Counted from the first letter of the stretch, positions 1 to 8,823 are shown. The stretch is 64,000 nucleotides of DNA from Bacteroidia bacterium (GCA_022072225.1 JAJVIC010000010.1:310001-374000), one strand, 5' to 3'. Made by a program: numbers and translations. The notes: generated by a model from the letters alone, not told the origin.

Positions 1-834
1 CACACCATACGCATTTGGGAAAAACGTTTCAAAATTATTGAACCCAGCCGTACCGAAACCAATTTCAGGTATTACAGCGATGAGCAACTGAAAAAACTGC
101 TCAATATATCATTACTGAATAATTCCGGTTACAAAATTTCAAAAATTGCTAGCCTTTGCGAAAGTGAAATTTGCAAAGAGGTTGAAAAAGTTGCTTCAGG
201 CGAAAAAAATTACGATGCGCAGATTGAGCAACTGATTGTTTCCATGATTGAAATGGATGAAGAAAAATTCGAGCAACATCTGAACAATCAGATTTTAAAA
301 GACGGATTTGAAGATGCCATGCTGCATGTGGTTTACCCGTTTTTTGATAAAGTAGGAATACTTTGGCAAACAGGAAATGTAACTCCAGCGCAGGAACATT
401 TTGTATCTAACCTCATCCGGCAAAAACTGATTGTTGCCATTGACGGATTACCCAAAAATACAACATCAGAATCAAAATCTTTTTTACTTTTCTTACCAGA
501 AGGTGAATTACACGAAATTGGTATCCTCTTTACTAACTATATATTGCGCAAAAACGGACACAGAGTTATTTATCTTGGTCAATCGCTGCCTTTAGAAGAT
601 CTTGCCCGTGTTGTAAGAACCCGTAAACCCGATTTTCTTGTTACTTATATTACTTCGCCTATAGAAGGCGGAATAAAACAATACATTCAAGCTATGCAGT
701 CTGCCTGTAACGGCCAACCTGTTTACGTAGCCGGTATGCAATCGTGCAATATAGATTTTGCAAATCTTCAAAACGTTCATTGTATCGCCTCTACAGGTGA
801 TATTCATTCTCTTTTAGAAAGTTTGAAGAACTGA
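1..834 (+). CDS. CarH/LitR-like MerR-family B12-binding photoreceptor regulator (5' truncated)
   Basis: The reading frame is already open at base 1, so the first residues of the MerR winged helix lie outside the window; 277 residues are visible. The start shows the MerR helix-turn-helix segment (IRIWEKRF, then FRYYSDEQ). A helical domain follows with the W-x9-EH signature (W at fragment residue 122, EH at 132-133), then a cobalamin-binding Rossmann domain with E-x-H-x-x-G (ELHEIG, residues 169-174). In CarH/LitR proteins these two motifs bind adenosylcobalamin: the dark form represses DNA and light releases it. The neighbours support light control, since an ECF sigma factor and a photolyase follow on the same strand. 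A non-photosensory B12-binding MerR protein is possible, but retention of W-x9-EH makes this less likely. Confidence 0.88.
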   Translation, partial: HTIRIWEKRFKIIEPSRTETNFRYYSDEQLKKLLNISLLNNSGYKISKIASLCESEICKEVEKVASGEKNYDAQIEQLIVSMIEMDEEKFEQHLNNQILKDGFEDAMLHVVYPFFDKVGILWQTGNVTPAQEHFVSNLIRQKLIVAIDGLPKNTTSESKSFLLFLPEGELHEIGILFTNYILRKNGHRVIYLGQSLPLEDLARVVRTRKPDFLVTYITSPIEGGIKQYIQAMQSACNGQPVYVAGMQSCNIDFANLQNVHCIASTGDIHSLLESLKN

Positions 835-891
835 TTTCAGTTCCTTTTTACCATTCATCGGATTTTTGAGGTTAAGATTATTTAACATTTC

Positions 892-917
892 AATGTAAAT
901 CTATCTTGTTTTACATT
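892..917. promoter_or_regulatory. Inverted repeat upstream of the ECF sigma gene (candidate operator)
   Basis: AATGTAAA at 892-899 is followed ten bases later by its exact reverse complement TTTACATT at 910-917. It lies between the B12-binding regulator and the sigma factor gene. MerR-type regulators bind inverted or tandem repeats, so this is a candidate site, but AT-rich sequence makes chance matches common. Confidence 0.3.
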
Positions 918-950
918 TTGTTTAACCATTAATCGAATTTATTAAACAAT

Positions 951-974
951 ATGTTATAACATCTGTTATATTTG
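951..974 (+). promoter_or_regulatory. Palindrome abutting a -7 box; promoter of the ECF sigma/photolyase unit
   Basis: A perfect 12-bp palindrome, ATGTTATAACAT, occupies 951-962. It is followed directly by a TAnnTTTG-type element (TATATTTG, 967-974), the bacteroidete -7 motif, 22 bases before the start codon. TGTTAT occurs twice at a 12-bp step (952 and 964), the second copy overlapping the -7 box. I see no TTTG element 19-21 bases upstream, so the promoter may need an activator or a different sigma factor. The palindrome would place a repressor over the polymerase site, which fits dark repression by the upstream CarH-like protein. Confidence 0.5.
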
Positions 975-995
975 CATCACTAAAACAAACAAACC

Positions 996-1505
996 ATGAC
1001 AGCAATAGAATTCAACACACAAGTTTCCTTCCTCAGCAATAAGCTCAGATATTTTGCTTTAAAACTTACAGCAGATATGGAAGATGCCAATGACCTTTTA
1101 CAAGACACTATTTTAAAAGCGCTCACTTATCGTGAAAAATTTACCGACAGCACCAATCTCTCGGCCTGGATGCATACGATTATGAAGAATACTTTCATTA
1201 ATAATTACCGCAGGCAGCAACGTTCAGGTGAATTGTTCGACAATACAAAAGATTTGTTTTTCCTCAACATGCCGCAAGATTCGGGTTTTACTTCACCTAC
1301 ATCACGTTTAGCAGAAAAAGAAATACATGCAGGTATCAATAAACTGGAAGAACAATACCGTGTTCCATTTATGATGCACGTTGAAGGTTATAAATACGAA
1401 GAGATTGCAGAGCAACTTGACATTCCTATGGGGACTGTGAAAAGCCGCATTTTCATTGCACGTAAAATATTAATGGAATATTTCAAGGACTTCAGAAATA
1501 ACTAA
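996..1505 (+). CDS. ECF-family RNA polymerase sigma factor
   Basis: This 169-residue protein has the two sigma-70 regions expected of an extracytoplasmic-function sigma factor. Region 2 spans about residues 12-75 and includes DANDLLQDTILKAL and an SAWMHTIMKNTFINNYRR-type helix. Region 4 spans about 110-160, with YEEIAEQLDIPMGTVKSRI as the -35-recognition helix-turn-helix. No anti-sigma gene is adjacent, although many ECF factors have one. Its stop overlaps the photolyase start by one base (TAATG), so the two are probably translationally coupled and the photolyase belongs to the same transcript. With the upstream B12-type regulator it is most simply a light-induced sigma factor; that link is inferred. 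Confidence 0.92.
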   Translation: MTAIEFNTQVSFLSNKLRYFALKLTADMEDANDLLQDTILKALTYREKFTDSTNLSAWMHTIMKNTFINNYRRQQRSGELFDNTKDLFFLNMPQDSGFTSPTSRLAEKEIHAGINKLEEQYRVPFMMHVEGYKYEEIAEQLDIPMGTVKSRIFIARKILMEYFKDFRNN

Positions 1506-2824
1506 TGCCGAATACTCCGGTAAACATTTTCTGGTTCAGAAGAGACCTGCGGTTGCATGACAACTGCGGGTTTTTTCATGCCCTGAAAGAAGGTGGAAAT
1601 GTTTTGCCGGTTTTTATTTTCGATACCGAAATTCTGTCGAAACTGGAGAATAAAAAAGATGCACGGGTTGAGTTTATTCATACTCAACTTTCAAAACTAA
1701 AAGATGAGTTTGAAAAATACGGCAGTTCACTGAAAATAATATACGGCAATCCTGAAACCGCTTATAAACGGTTGATTGATAAATATAAGGTTACAGCTGT
1801 TTATACAAATCGCGATTATGAGCCCTATGCAAATGAAAGAGATGAAAATATTTTACAACTGCTTTCTGAACAAGGAATAGCATTCCACACATTTAAAGAC
1901 CATGTAATTTTTGAAAAAGATGATGTGTTAAAACCGGATGGTAAGCCCTACACTGTTTTTACACCGTATTCGGTTCGCTGGAAAGCTGCACTGGCAACTA
2001 AACCTGTTGAACACTATGCATCAGAAAAATTATTGGACAGGCTTTTTAAAACGCCACCTTTTCATAAACCATCGTTAGAAGAAATCACGTTTTCAAAATC
2101 AGGAATTGAAGTTCCACCGGCTAGGTTAAATGAAGATTTACTGAAAAATTATCACAATACACGCAATACACCTTCTGTTGCAGGAACTTCAAACCTTAGC
2201 GTTCACCTCCGTTTTGGAACAGTAAGCGTGCGCGAAATGGTTGTGTTAGCAAAAAACAACAACGAACAATTCCTGAACGAATTGATTTGGCGTGAATTTT
2301 TCCAAATGATTTTGTGGCACTTTCCGCAGGTTGTAAATTCTGCTTTTAAGAAAGATTATGATTCCATTAAGTGGACAAATAATGAAGAACATTTTCAGGC
2401 ATGGTGCGAAGGCAAAACCGGCTACCCGATGGTGGATGCGGGCATGCGTGAACTCAATACAACAGGCTTAATGCACAACCGGGTTCGTATGGTGGTTGCA
2501 AGTTTTTTAACCAAACATTTATTGATTGACTGGCGTTGGGGCGAAGCTTATTTTGCCGAAAAATTATTAGACTTTGAATTAGCGGCTAACAATGGAAACT
2601 GGCAGTGGGCGGCAGGTTGCGGATGCGATGCTGCTCCGTATTTCCGTGTTTTTAATCCGACTGAGCAGCAGAAAAAATTTGATCCTGATTTTAAATACAT
2701 CAAAAAATGGCTTCCGGAATTAGGAACTTCTAAGTATCCAAAACCGATTATTGACCACGTTTTTGCGCGCAACCGTGTGTTGCAAGCATACAAAGTTGCA
2801 CTAAGTCACGAAGAAGTTTTTTAA
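1505..2824 (+). CDS. phrB: Deoxyribodipyrimidine photolyase / cryptochrome family (class I type)
   Basis: A flavoprotein that uses blue light to split pyrimidine dimers. The 439 residues have the family layout: an N-terminal antenna Rossmann domain starting with the WFRRDLRLHDN motif, a variable linker, and the FAD-binding helical domain. The latter shows TSNLSVHLRFGTVSVRE, LIWREFFQ, GYPMVDAGMREL, MHNRVRM, the FAD/tryptophan-wire segment NNGNWQWAAG and DAAPYFRVFNP. The usual T-G-T before DAAPYF is C-G-C here, a small oddity. The length is within the class I range. It starts inside the sigma factor stop codon, and its 3' end overlaps the convergent NAD synthetase gene by four bases. A photosensory cryptochrome cannot be excluded from sequence alone. 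Confidence 0.93.
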   Translation: MPNTPVNIFWFRRDLRLHDNCGFFHALKEGGNVLPVFIFDTEILSKLENKKDARVEFIHTQLSKLKDEFEKYGSSLKIIYGNPETAYKRLIDKYKVTAVYTNRDYEPYANERDENILQLLSEQGIAFHTFKDHVIFEKDDVLKPDGKPYTVFTPYSVRWKAALATKPVEHYASEKLLDRLFKTPPFHKPSLEEITFSKSGIEVPPARLNEDLLKNYHNTRNTPSVAGTSNLSVHLRFGTVSVREMVVLAKNNNEQFLNELIWREFFQMILWHFPQVVNSAFKKDYDSIKWTNNEEHFQAWCEGKTGYPMVDAGMRELNTTGLMHNRVRMVVASFLTKHLLIDWRWGEAYFAEKLLDFELAANNGNWQWAAGCGCDAAPYFRVFNPTEQQKKFDPDFKYIKKWLPELGTSKYPKPIIDHVFARNRVLQAYKVALSHEEVF

Positions 2825-4452
2825 GAAAGGTATTTCCCCACAATCGGCATCCTGCGCCCAACACCAAATGCTTTTGGAGAAACACGCAAAACAGGCGGAA
2901 GCTGATGTCGTTTGTATTCACTGGTGTTGACGAGTTTCAGAATGCGCATCACTAACTTTTCGTCATAGCCTTTTGCAATCAACTCTTTTGGACCAAGGCG
3001 TTTTTCAATATAGTCAAAGAGTATTTCGTCAAGAACAGAATAGTCTGGAAGCGAATCGGAATCTTTTTGGTTTTCGCGTAACTCGGCCGAAGGTGCTTTG
3101 GTGATAATATTTTCAGGAATGCAATTATCAAATTTATTGATGTGATGAGCTAACTCATAGACCTGTGTTTTATACACATCTCCTAAAATAGAAAGTCCGC
3201 CATTCATATCTCCGTATAGTGTTCCGTAGCCTACAGCCGCTTCGCTTTTATTGGTCGTGTTCAGCAATATGCTTCCGAATTTATTGGTCATTGCCATGAG
3301 CAAAATGCCACGAATGCGAGCTTGTATATTTTCTTCAGTTACGTTAAAAGGCATTCCTGCGAAAATCGGTTTCAGTTTGTTATCAATTACCGAAAAAATT
3401 TCTTTGATGCCGATGATGTGATACTTTGTTCCCAATCGTTTGCACATTTCTTCTGAGTCAGAAACAGAGTGGTCGGAAGAAAACTGTGATGGCAATAAAA
3501 GCACACTCACATTTTCTTTGCCTAAAGCTCGTGATGCGAGTGCAAGAACAACGGCAGAATCAATGCCACCACTCAGTCCAAGAATAGCTTTGCTGAAACC
3601 CATTTTACCAAAGTAGTCGCGAATTCCAAGAACTAAGGCATCATGAATGCGCTCAATTTTAGAATCGGTTTTGCGCATTTTTTTTTCTGCTAACAAACTC
3701 TGTGTATCAAAGATTTTAAAATCTTCTTTGAAGTAATTCAGTTCTTCAACAATGCGTCCCTTGCTGTCGGTAACCATGCTACCGCCATCAAAAATAAGTT
3801 CGGTTTGTGCGCCAATCTGGTTTACATAAAATAAGGGCAGTTCATATTTTTTACTGTTGAACTCCATTACTTTTTTGCGTTCTTCGGCATGATTATAATC
3901 AAATGGCGAGGCTGCAATATTCACCATTAGCTTGGGTTTTTGCTTTGCCAGTTCATCCATCGGATTTACCACATACATAGGGTCTTGTTCAATATCCCAA
4001 ATGTCTTCGCAAATGGTTAAAGCAATGCGTTCGCCTTTAAATTCAATGACTTCAAACGTGCGTGCCGGTTCAAAATAACGATACTCATCAAATACATCGT
4101 AATTAGGCAACAACGCTTTCGATACAATTTTTTCAATTTTCCCTTCATTCAGAAAATAAGCAGAGTTGAACAAATTTTTTCCGTGAATGTTAGGATTAAC
4201 TGAAGGCGCACCAACAATAGCTGCAATGCCATTGCAGGCAGCAACAATTTCTAAAATACTCTTATCACACTCTTCAATAAAACTTTTGAATTCCAGAAAA
4301 TCGCGTGGCGGATAACCGCAAACCGAGAGTTCTGCAAACACAACTAAATCCGCACCTTCAGCTTTTGCTTTATCAATAGCTGAAACAATTTTTTCGGTGT
4401 TGCTTTCAAAATTACCGATGTGGTAATTGAGTTGTGCGAGAGCGATTTTCAT
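2821..4452 (-). CDS. nadE: Glutamine-dependent NAD+ synthetase
   Basis: It catalyses the last step of NAD synthesis, amidating nicotinate adenine dinucleotide with ammonia released from glutamine. Residues 1-260 form a nitrilase-type glutaminase domain with the likely triad E41 (FAELSVCGY), K112 (SKALLPNYDVFDE) and C148 (TICEDIWD). Residues 270-543 form the synthetase domain with the SGGIDS ATP-pyrophosphatase loop at 294-299. The fused two-domain form uses glutamine directly. At 543 residues it resembles compact bacterial NadE proteins. It is convergent with the photolyase, and its 5' end faces the terminator of the glutamate dehydrogenase gene, so it probably has its own promoter. Confidence 0.95.
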   Translation of the reverse strand: MKIALAQLNYHIGNFESNTEKIVSAIDKAKAEGADLVVFAELSVCGYPPRDFLEFKSFIEECDKSILEIVAACNGIAAIVGAPSVNPNIHGKNLFNSAYFLNEGKIEKIVSKALLPNYDVFDEYRYFEPARTFEVIEFKGERIALTICEDIWDIEQDPMYVVNPMDELAKQKPKLMVNIAASPFDYNHAEERKKVMEFNSKKYELPLFYVNQIGAQTELIFDGGSMVTDSKGRIVEELNYFKEDFKIFDTQSLLAEKKMRKTDSKIERIHDALVLGIRDYFGKMGFSKAILGLSGGIDSAVVLALASRALGKENVSVLLLPSQFSSDHSVSDSEEMCKRLGTKYHIIGIKEIFSVIDNKLKPIFAGMPFNVTEENIQARIRGILLMAMTNKFGSILLNTTNKSEAAVGYGTLYGDMNGGLSILGDVYKTQVYELAHHINKFDNCIPENIITKAPSAELRENQKDSDSLPDYSVLDEILFDYIEKRLGPKELIAKGYDEKLVMRILKLVNTSEYKRHQLPPVLRVSPKAFGVGRRMPIVGKYLS

Positions 4453-4487
4453 AGATGTATTTGCGCAGTAAAAATAGGTTTAAAACA

Positions 4488-4522
4488 AACAACCCCACCA
4501 AACAATGTCGGGCGGGGTTGCT
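4488..4522 (-). terminator. Intrinsic terminator of the glutamate dehydrogenase unit
   Basis: Read on the minus strand, a ten-pair stem (CAACCCCGCC pairing with GGTGGGGTTG, one G-T wobble) closes an 11-base loop and is followed by TTTGTTTT. It lies between gdhA and nadE, so the two are probably separate transcripts. Confidence 0.7.
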
Positions 4523-4543
4523 TTGTGTCAAACAAAAAGTCGC

Positions 4544-5989
4544 CTATGGGAAGATGCCTAAATTCTGATAAGAGATGGCTACTTTATCTATTGCCGTTGC
4601 AAAGGTTGCGGTGCGCAAGTCGGGCATTCCTTTGGTGGTGTTATAGCGATCGCGGATTGAGTTATATGCATTAATCATGGTTTCTTCCAAACCTGAATAA
4701 ACCAGGTCTCTTTCATCAGCTCCGCGTTCGATTAAATCTTTTTGTACACGGGTAATGCGAGATCCGGTTGCTTGCTCAATTGTATCCAGAATATTATGAT
4801 TCATTTTTGCTTCGTAACGTTTTTCCATACGTCCGAAACGTACGTGTGATAGGTTTTTCAGCCACTCGAAGTAAGAAACGGTTACGCCACCGGCATTGAG
4901 GTAAATGTCGGGAATAATGTAAACTCCTTTTTTCAAAAGTACTTTTTCGGCTTCCGGAGTTACAGGTCCATTAGCAGCCTCGGCAATTACTTTTGCTTTT
5001 ATATTTTTTGCGTTACCTGAATGGATTTGGTTTTCGAGCGCTGCAGGGATCAGTATGTCGCATTCAATTTCCAAACCTGCTGTGTTAGGTTGAATTGTTT
5101 TTGAGCCCGGAAAATTAACAGTGCCACCGGTGTTCTTTTTAAACTCCATCAGTTTATCAGGATCAATTCCTTTGGGGTTGTAAACTGTTCCATCAAATTC
5201 TGAAATGGCAATTACCTTTGCTCCTGCTTCGTGCATGAATTTGGCAGCATAGTAACCTACATTTCCAAGACCCTGCACCACTACGGTTTTACCTTCAAGC
5301 CCTGTTGTTAAGCCCCATTTTTTTACGTCTTCTTTTTTACTGAAGGCTTCTTTCAAACCATAATAAACACCCAGACCTGTAGCTTCAGTTCTTCCCTGAA
5401 TGCCTCCATGACTTAAAGGTTTTCCGGTTACGCAGGCAATAGCATTTAATTCGGTTGGAAAAAAGGCAGAATAGGTATCGGCAATCCAGGCCATTTCGCG
5501 GGCACCTGAACCGTAGTCTGGAGCAGGAACGTCAATGCCGGGGCCGATAAAATTTTTCTTGATTAATTCGGCAGTATAGCGTCTGGTAACTGCTTCCAGA
5601 AATTCAGGGGTGCTTTTGCGCGGACTTATTTTTATTCCGCCTTTTGCGCCTCCGAAAGGTACATCCACAATAGCACATTTATAAGTCATCAGCGCAGCCA
5701 ATGCCATTACTTCATCCTGGTTTACATGAATGCTGTAACGGATACCGCCTTTGGTGGGTAGTTTGTGATGACTGTGCTCGGCACGGTAAGCTTCTATTAC
5801 TTCAATCTTGCCGTCAACTTTTACCGGGAATTTCATGCGGTAAACGCTGTTGCAGTATTTTATTTGTTCAAGAACTCCTGAAGGATGATCAAGATAAGCC
5901 GATGCGCGGTCAAAATACTGTAATACATCGTTGAAGAAACTGTGTTCGCGTTGTTCTGTAAGTTGAACGGGTGCTGTTTTAGTAGCCAT
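4544..5989 (-). CDS. gdhA: Glutamate dehydrogenase (Glu/Leu/Phe/Val dehydrogenase family)
   Basis: A cytosolic enzyme interconverting glutamate with 2-oxoglutarate and ammonia. The N-terminal substrate domain contains HKLPTKGGIRY and the family segment CAIVDVPFGGAKGGIK. The C-terminal Rossmann domain contains the dinucleotide motif GLGNVGYYAA and the catalytic-core stretch AEAANGPVTPEAE. The length of 481 residues is longer than small hexameric NAD forms (about 420) but fits the family; the extra length lies at the C-terminus. It starts 18 bases after the TonB-dependent receptor stop with no visible terminator between, so read-through from the receptor gene is possible. Cofactor preference cannot be read with confidence. 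Confidence 0.92.
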   Translation of the reverse strand: MATKTAPVQLTEQREHSFFNDVLQYFDRASAYLDHPSGVLEQIKYCNSVYRMKFPVKVDGKIEVIEAYRAEHSHHKLPTKGGIRYSIHVNQDEVMALAALMTYKCAIVDVPFGGAKGGIKISPRKSTPEFLEAVTRRYTAELIKKNFIGPGIDVPAPDYGSGAREMAWIADTYSAFFPTELNAIACVTGKPLSHGGIQGRTEATGLGVYYGLKEAFSKKEDVKKWGLTTGLEGKTVVVQGLGNVGYYAAKFMHEAGAKVIAISEFDGTVYNPKGIDPDKLMEFKKNTGGTVNFPGSKTIQPNTAGLEIECDILIPAALENQIHSGNAKNIKAKVIAEAANGPVTPEAEKVLLKKGVYIIPDIYLNAGGVTVSYFEWLKNLSHVRFGRMEKRYEAKMNHNILDTIEQATGSRITRVQKDLIERGADERDLVYSGLEETMINAYNSIRDRYNTTKGMPDLRTATFATAIDKVAISYQNLGIFP

Positions 5990-6007
5990 ACTGTTTTTTA
6001 GTTGTGT

Positions 6008-8527
6008 TTAAAAAGTAAGTGTGTATTGCAGATTATACATACGCATCGCATTGATGTTGAGCGGGCGTAAAGCATATTCTTCGTTAAAAAGGTTATTTAC
6101 GATAAAGGCAAGTTTATGCGCTTTTTTGATACTGTAAGCAAGACGCAGATCAACGATGGATGTTCCGGCTTTCCTAGCAGGATCATTTAATGTCCATTGA
6201 GGATTGGTGCGGTCAACATTATCGCCTCGCGACTCTATCAATCCGATACCTTTCAGATCGGTTGGAATAACTCCTGCGTCAAGGTCATAAAATATTTTGT
6301 CGGCATTTTGCATAAAGCTGTTGAAGCGATAGCTGATACCCAATGAAACACCATACACATTGAACTCCACATCCATTTTTACCATGTGTTGGAAGCGGTA
6401 TTTAAGAATGTTGTTTGTTGTATCTAAGCTTGAAGTGTTGTAGGCAAGTTGCACCGGATATAATGTATCGGGTGATTGTGCGTTGTAAAGCTTATCGGGG
6501 TTAAGTGTTTGGGGCAGTGTATAGGTGTAGCCGGCAAGAATATTAATTCCAAAATTGTCATTGAATTTTCCTTGTCCGAGTACCGAGAAGTCAACACCCA
6601 CAACACGGGTATTTCCGGTGTTTACAGATTTAAATCCAAGATTGTTGGCAATATTCTGAAAGCCGGGAAGTGTATCCCATTTCCCGAAGGTGAATTCTAC
6701 AGTGTTATAATACTGTTGCCAGAAACCGGCAAGGTCTAAGTAGCCATAGAATTTACCGATTTTAATTCCCTGTTTGATACCCAATTCTGCATTCCATGCT
6801 TTTTCAGGTTCAATATCAGCATTCGGGAAAATGTTGATACCGCCCACATTGGTGCGGATAAAACGCTCGGCAATGGTTGGAAAACGGAACCCTTGCCCGA
6901 ATGAACCTCTGATGAATGTTGCTTTGGCAACCGGAAGGCTTAAGCCGGCACGGAATACCGGTACTCCTTGTTTTTCGCTTTCGTTAACCTGAAAAAACTC
7001 ATAGCGTCCGCCAAGGGTAAGGTTTAGTTTTTTCCAGAATTTTTTGTCAATCTGCACGTAGGCTGCAGCATTTACATAAGAGTTTTCACCGCTGGGGTCA
7101 ATACCTGCATAAAGTTGGGCTACACCTGAACTGTATGTTCCCATTGCACCGGCAGTGATAATAAGGTCGTTCATGCTTTTAACCTTGCGCTGAAACTGAT
7201 ATTCGCCATAATACAGGGTGCTTTTGTTTGCCTGATTGTTGGTGTTGGCGTTGTTTTGGTGGAACATGCGTGTTCTTAGAGTATGCCTGTTGCCGTTTTT
7301 TCTTCCGAAATAGGTTACAAACGGGTCAATGTTGTAAGTAATCTGGTCGGTTTTGGTGTCAGAGCCCGGGAATGGACGGTAAATTCCGGTTGTGCCGCTT
7401 TCCCAAAGCAAGGCACCTTTTGAAATGCCTTTTGAAAAGTTGAAGTTAACACCTATAGCAAGTCCTACTACTTTAGGGAAGCGATAACGTAGGTTGGTAT
7501 TTATTCTGAAGCGTTTGTTATACAAGCCTTCTTCTTTGCCCACGTTGCTGAAAACGGTTGATTTTGGATAAACAGCAGGTTGTGTACCCCATGAATTTCC
7601 CGGTAAAAGGGTATCGGTTCTTGATGGGCCTACGTGTCCGTCATCGGCAATAATATTACCTCCTATAACAAAGTCGAGGTTTCCGATTTTGCGCGAGTGG
7701 AAGAAGTTGATGTTGGCCATCATGGGGTTCATTCCATCCCACCATTTTGTTTCTTTGCGTTTGGGTGTGTCGTACATTCCTACCAGTAGGGTGATTTTGG
7801 TTTGGGGTGTATCTTTAGGGTAGGCTGTTCTTACGTTAATGATACCGCTTAATGCCGCAGAACCATAAAGTACGGATGATGCACCTTTGATTACCTCAAT
7901 CTGTTCAAGGTTTTCAACGGGAATAAATCCCCAGCTTGGGCGGCCTGCGTCACCGCTCAGCAGGGGAAGGTCGTCAACCAAAACGGCTACGCGGCTTCCT
8001 GCTCCGAAGCTGTATCCGCTGCCACCGCGTATTTGCGGTTCGCTGTCAATAATCTGAACTCCGGGTGTTTGGTTTATGGCTGTTTCAGCACTGGTAGTTC
8101 CTTTGCTGGCAACCAGTTCAGGGCTTATAATTTCTACCGATACGGTAAGGTCTTCTACTTTTTGTTCAAATTTTCCGGCTGATACTACTACTGCTCCCAG
8201 TTCTTTTGCGGTAACAGCTAAATCAATGTTTAATGTGGTGGTTTGTCCGGCAGTAATGGTTACTTCTTTTGTTTTGCTGTTGTAGCCGGTAAAGGAAATA
8301 ACTACTTTGTGGATTCCTGCCGGCAGGGTAAGTGAGTAGTTTCCGTTAAAGTCGGCAGCCGAGCCTTTTGTTTTATCGGCTTCCAATGTTACGCTTGCGC
8401 CAATCAGTGTTTCACCTGTTTTGGTGTCGGTAATTACTCCTTTCAGAGTTCCTGTTTGCTGTGCAAAAGTTAATTGGCAAAATAATAAAAATGCTGCCGA
8501 AAAAATGAGTGAGGAGTAACGTTTCAT
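6008..8527 (-). CDS. TonB-dependent outer-membrane receptor
   Basis: An 839-residue outer-membrane receptor for energised uptake of a ligand I cannot identify. A signal peptide (MKRYSSLIFSAAFLLFCQLT, then FAQQ) is followed by a carboxypeptidase-regulatory-like domain (about residues 26-105, GTLKGVITDTKTGETLIGAS), the plug domain (about 125-235, IDSEPQIRGGSGYSFGAG and VIKGASSVLYGSAALSGII) and a beta-barrel ending in an aromatic-rich strand (YNLQYTLTF). No SusD partner lies downstream, so it is not a SusC-type glycan importer. No siderophore, haem or B12 genes are adjacent. The next gene on the strand is gdhA, 18 bases on; whether the pairing means anything is unclear. Confidence 0.92.
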   Translation of the reverse strand: MKRYSSLIFSAAFLLFCQLTFAQQTGTLKGVITDTKTGETLIGASVTLEADKTKGSAADFNGNYSLTLPAGIHKVVISFTGYNSKTKEVTITAGQTTTLNIDLAVTAKELGAVVVSAGKFEQKVEDLTVSVEIISPELVASKGTTSAETAINQTPGVQIIDSEPQIRGGSGYSFGAGSRVAVLVDDLPLLSGDAGRPSWGFIPVENLEQIEVIKGASSVLYGSAALSGIINVRTAYPKDTPQTKITLLVGMYDTPKRKETKWWDGMNPMMANINFFHSRKIGNLDFVIGGNIIADDGHVGPSRTDTLLPGNSWGTQPAVYPKSTVFSNVGKEEGLYNKRFRINTNLRYRFPKVVGLAIGVNFNFSKGISKGALLWESGTTGIYRPFPGSDTKTDQITYNIDPFVTYFGRKNGNRHTLRTRMFHQNNANTNNQANKSTLYYGEYQFQRKVKSMNDLIITAGAMGTYSSGVAQLYAGIDPSGENSYVNAAAYVQIDKKFWKKLNLTLGGRYEFFQVNESEKQGVPVFRAGLSLPVAKATFIRGSFGQGFRFPTIAERFIRTNVGGINIFPNADIEPEKAWNAELGIKQGIKIGKFYGYLDLAGFWQQYYNTVEFTFGKWDTLPGFQNIANNLGFKSVNTGNTRVVGVDFSVLGQGKFNDNFGINILAGYTYTLPQTLNPDKLYNAQSPDTLYPVQLAYNTSSLDTTNNILKYRFQHMVKMDVEFNVYGVSLGISYRFNSFMQNADKIFYDLDAGVIPTDLKGIGLIESRGDNVDRTNPQWTLNDPARKAGTSIVDLRLAYSIKKAHKLAFIVNNLFNEEYALRPLNINAMRMYNLQYTLTF

Positions 8528-8667
8528 GTTGATATTTATGGTTTAAATATGTTATTGAACGGGGCGAATTTATCAAAATATAATTAAGTCGGCAGGCGGG
8601 CGAAAAACAGTGGCAGAAAACGGCAAGAATCAGCGAGTTAAAATGCTGTTTTAATCATGTAAAGCTC

Positions 8668-8675
8668 TAAATTTG
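8668..8675 (+). promoter_or_regulatory. -7 promoter box of the 46-residue membrane protein (possibly leaderless)
   Basis: TAAATTTG matches TAnnTTTG and ends only four bases before the ATG at 8680. Since bacteroidete transcripts begin a few bases after this box, the mRNA may start at or within a base or two of the start codon. No convincing -33 TTTG is seen. Confidence 0.45.
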
Positions 8676-8679
8676 CCAC

Positions 8680-8820
8680 ATGATTTTGGACGGAGAAGAG
8701 AAAAATAAACACCAATCACACTTAAAGTTGTGGCTTAAGCGTATTGGTTTCATTGGTTTCCTTTTCTTTCTTATTAAAGGGCTTGCGTGGCTGGCAATGG
8801 CCTATTTTATTCTGAAGTAA
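8680..8820 (+). CDS. Small single-pass membrane protein, 46 residues
   Basis: An intact frame from ATG 8680 to TAA 8818-8820. The product begins with a charged segment (MILDGEEKNKHQSH), then a basic/amphipathic stretch (LKLWLKRIG) and one hydrophobic helix (FIGFLFFLIKGLAWLAMAYF) ending in ILK. By the positive-inside rule the N-terminus should be cytoplasmic. I do not recognise the family. Support for a real gene: a TAnnTTTG box immediately upstream, clean membrane-protein composition, and exact fit between the divergent receptor gene and the convergent stop of the DUF4926-like gene three bases beyond. Function unknown. Confidence 0.65.
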   Translation: MILDGEEKNKHQSHLKLWLKRIGFIGFLFFLIKGLAWLAMAYFILK

Positions 8821-8823
8821 TTA

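Noticed and set aside
8528-8679. Possible cobalamin riboswitch before the TonB-dependent receptor (GCCACTG and GCCTGCC on the minus strand)
   Set aside because: The surrounding conserved blocks are absent, and an ATATTTTG promoter-like box lies between these words and the gene, so they would not be in the transcript.
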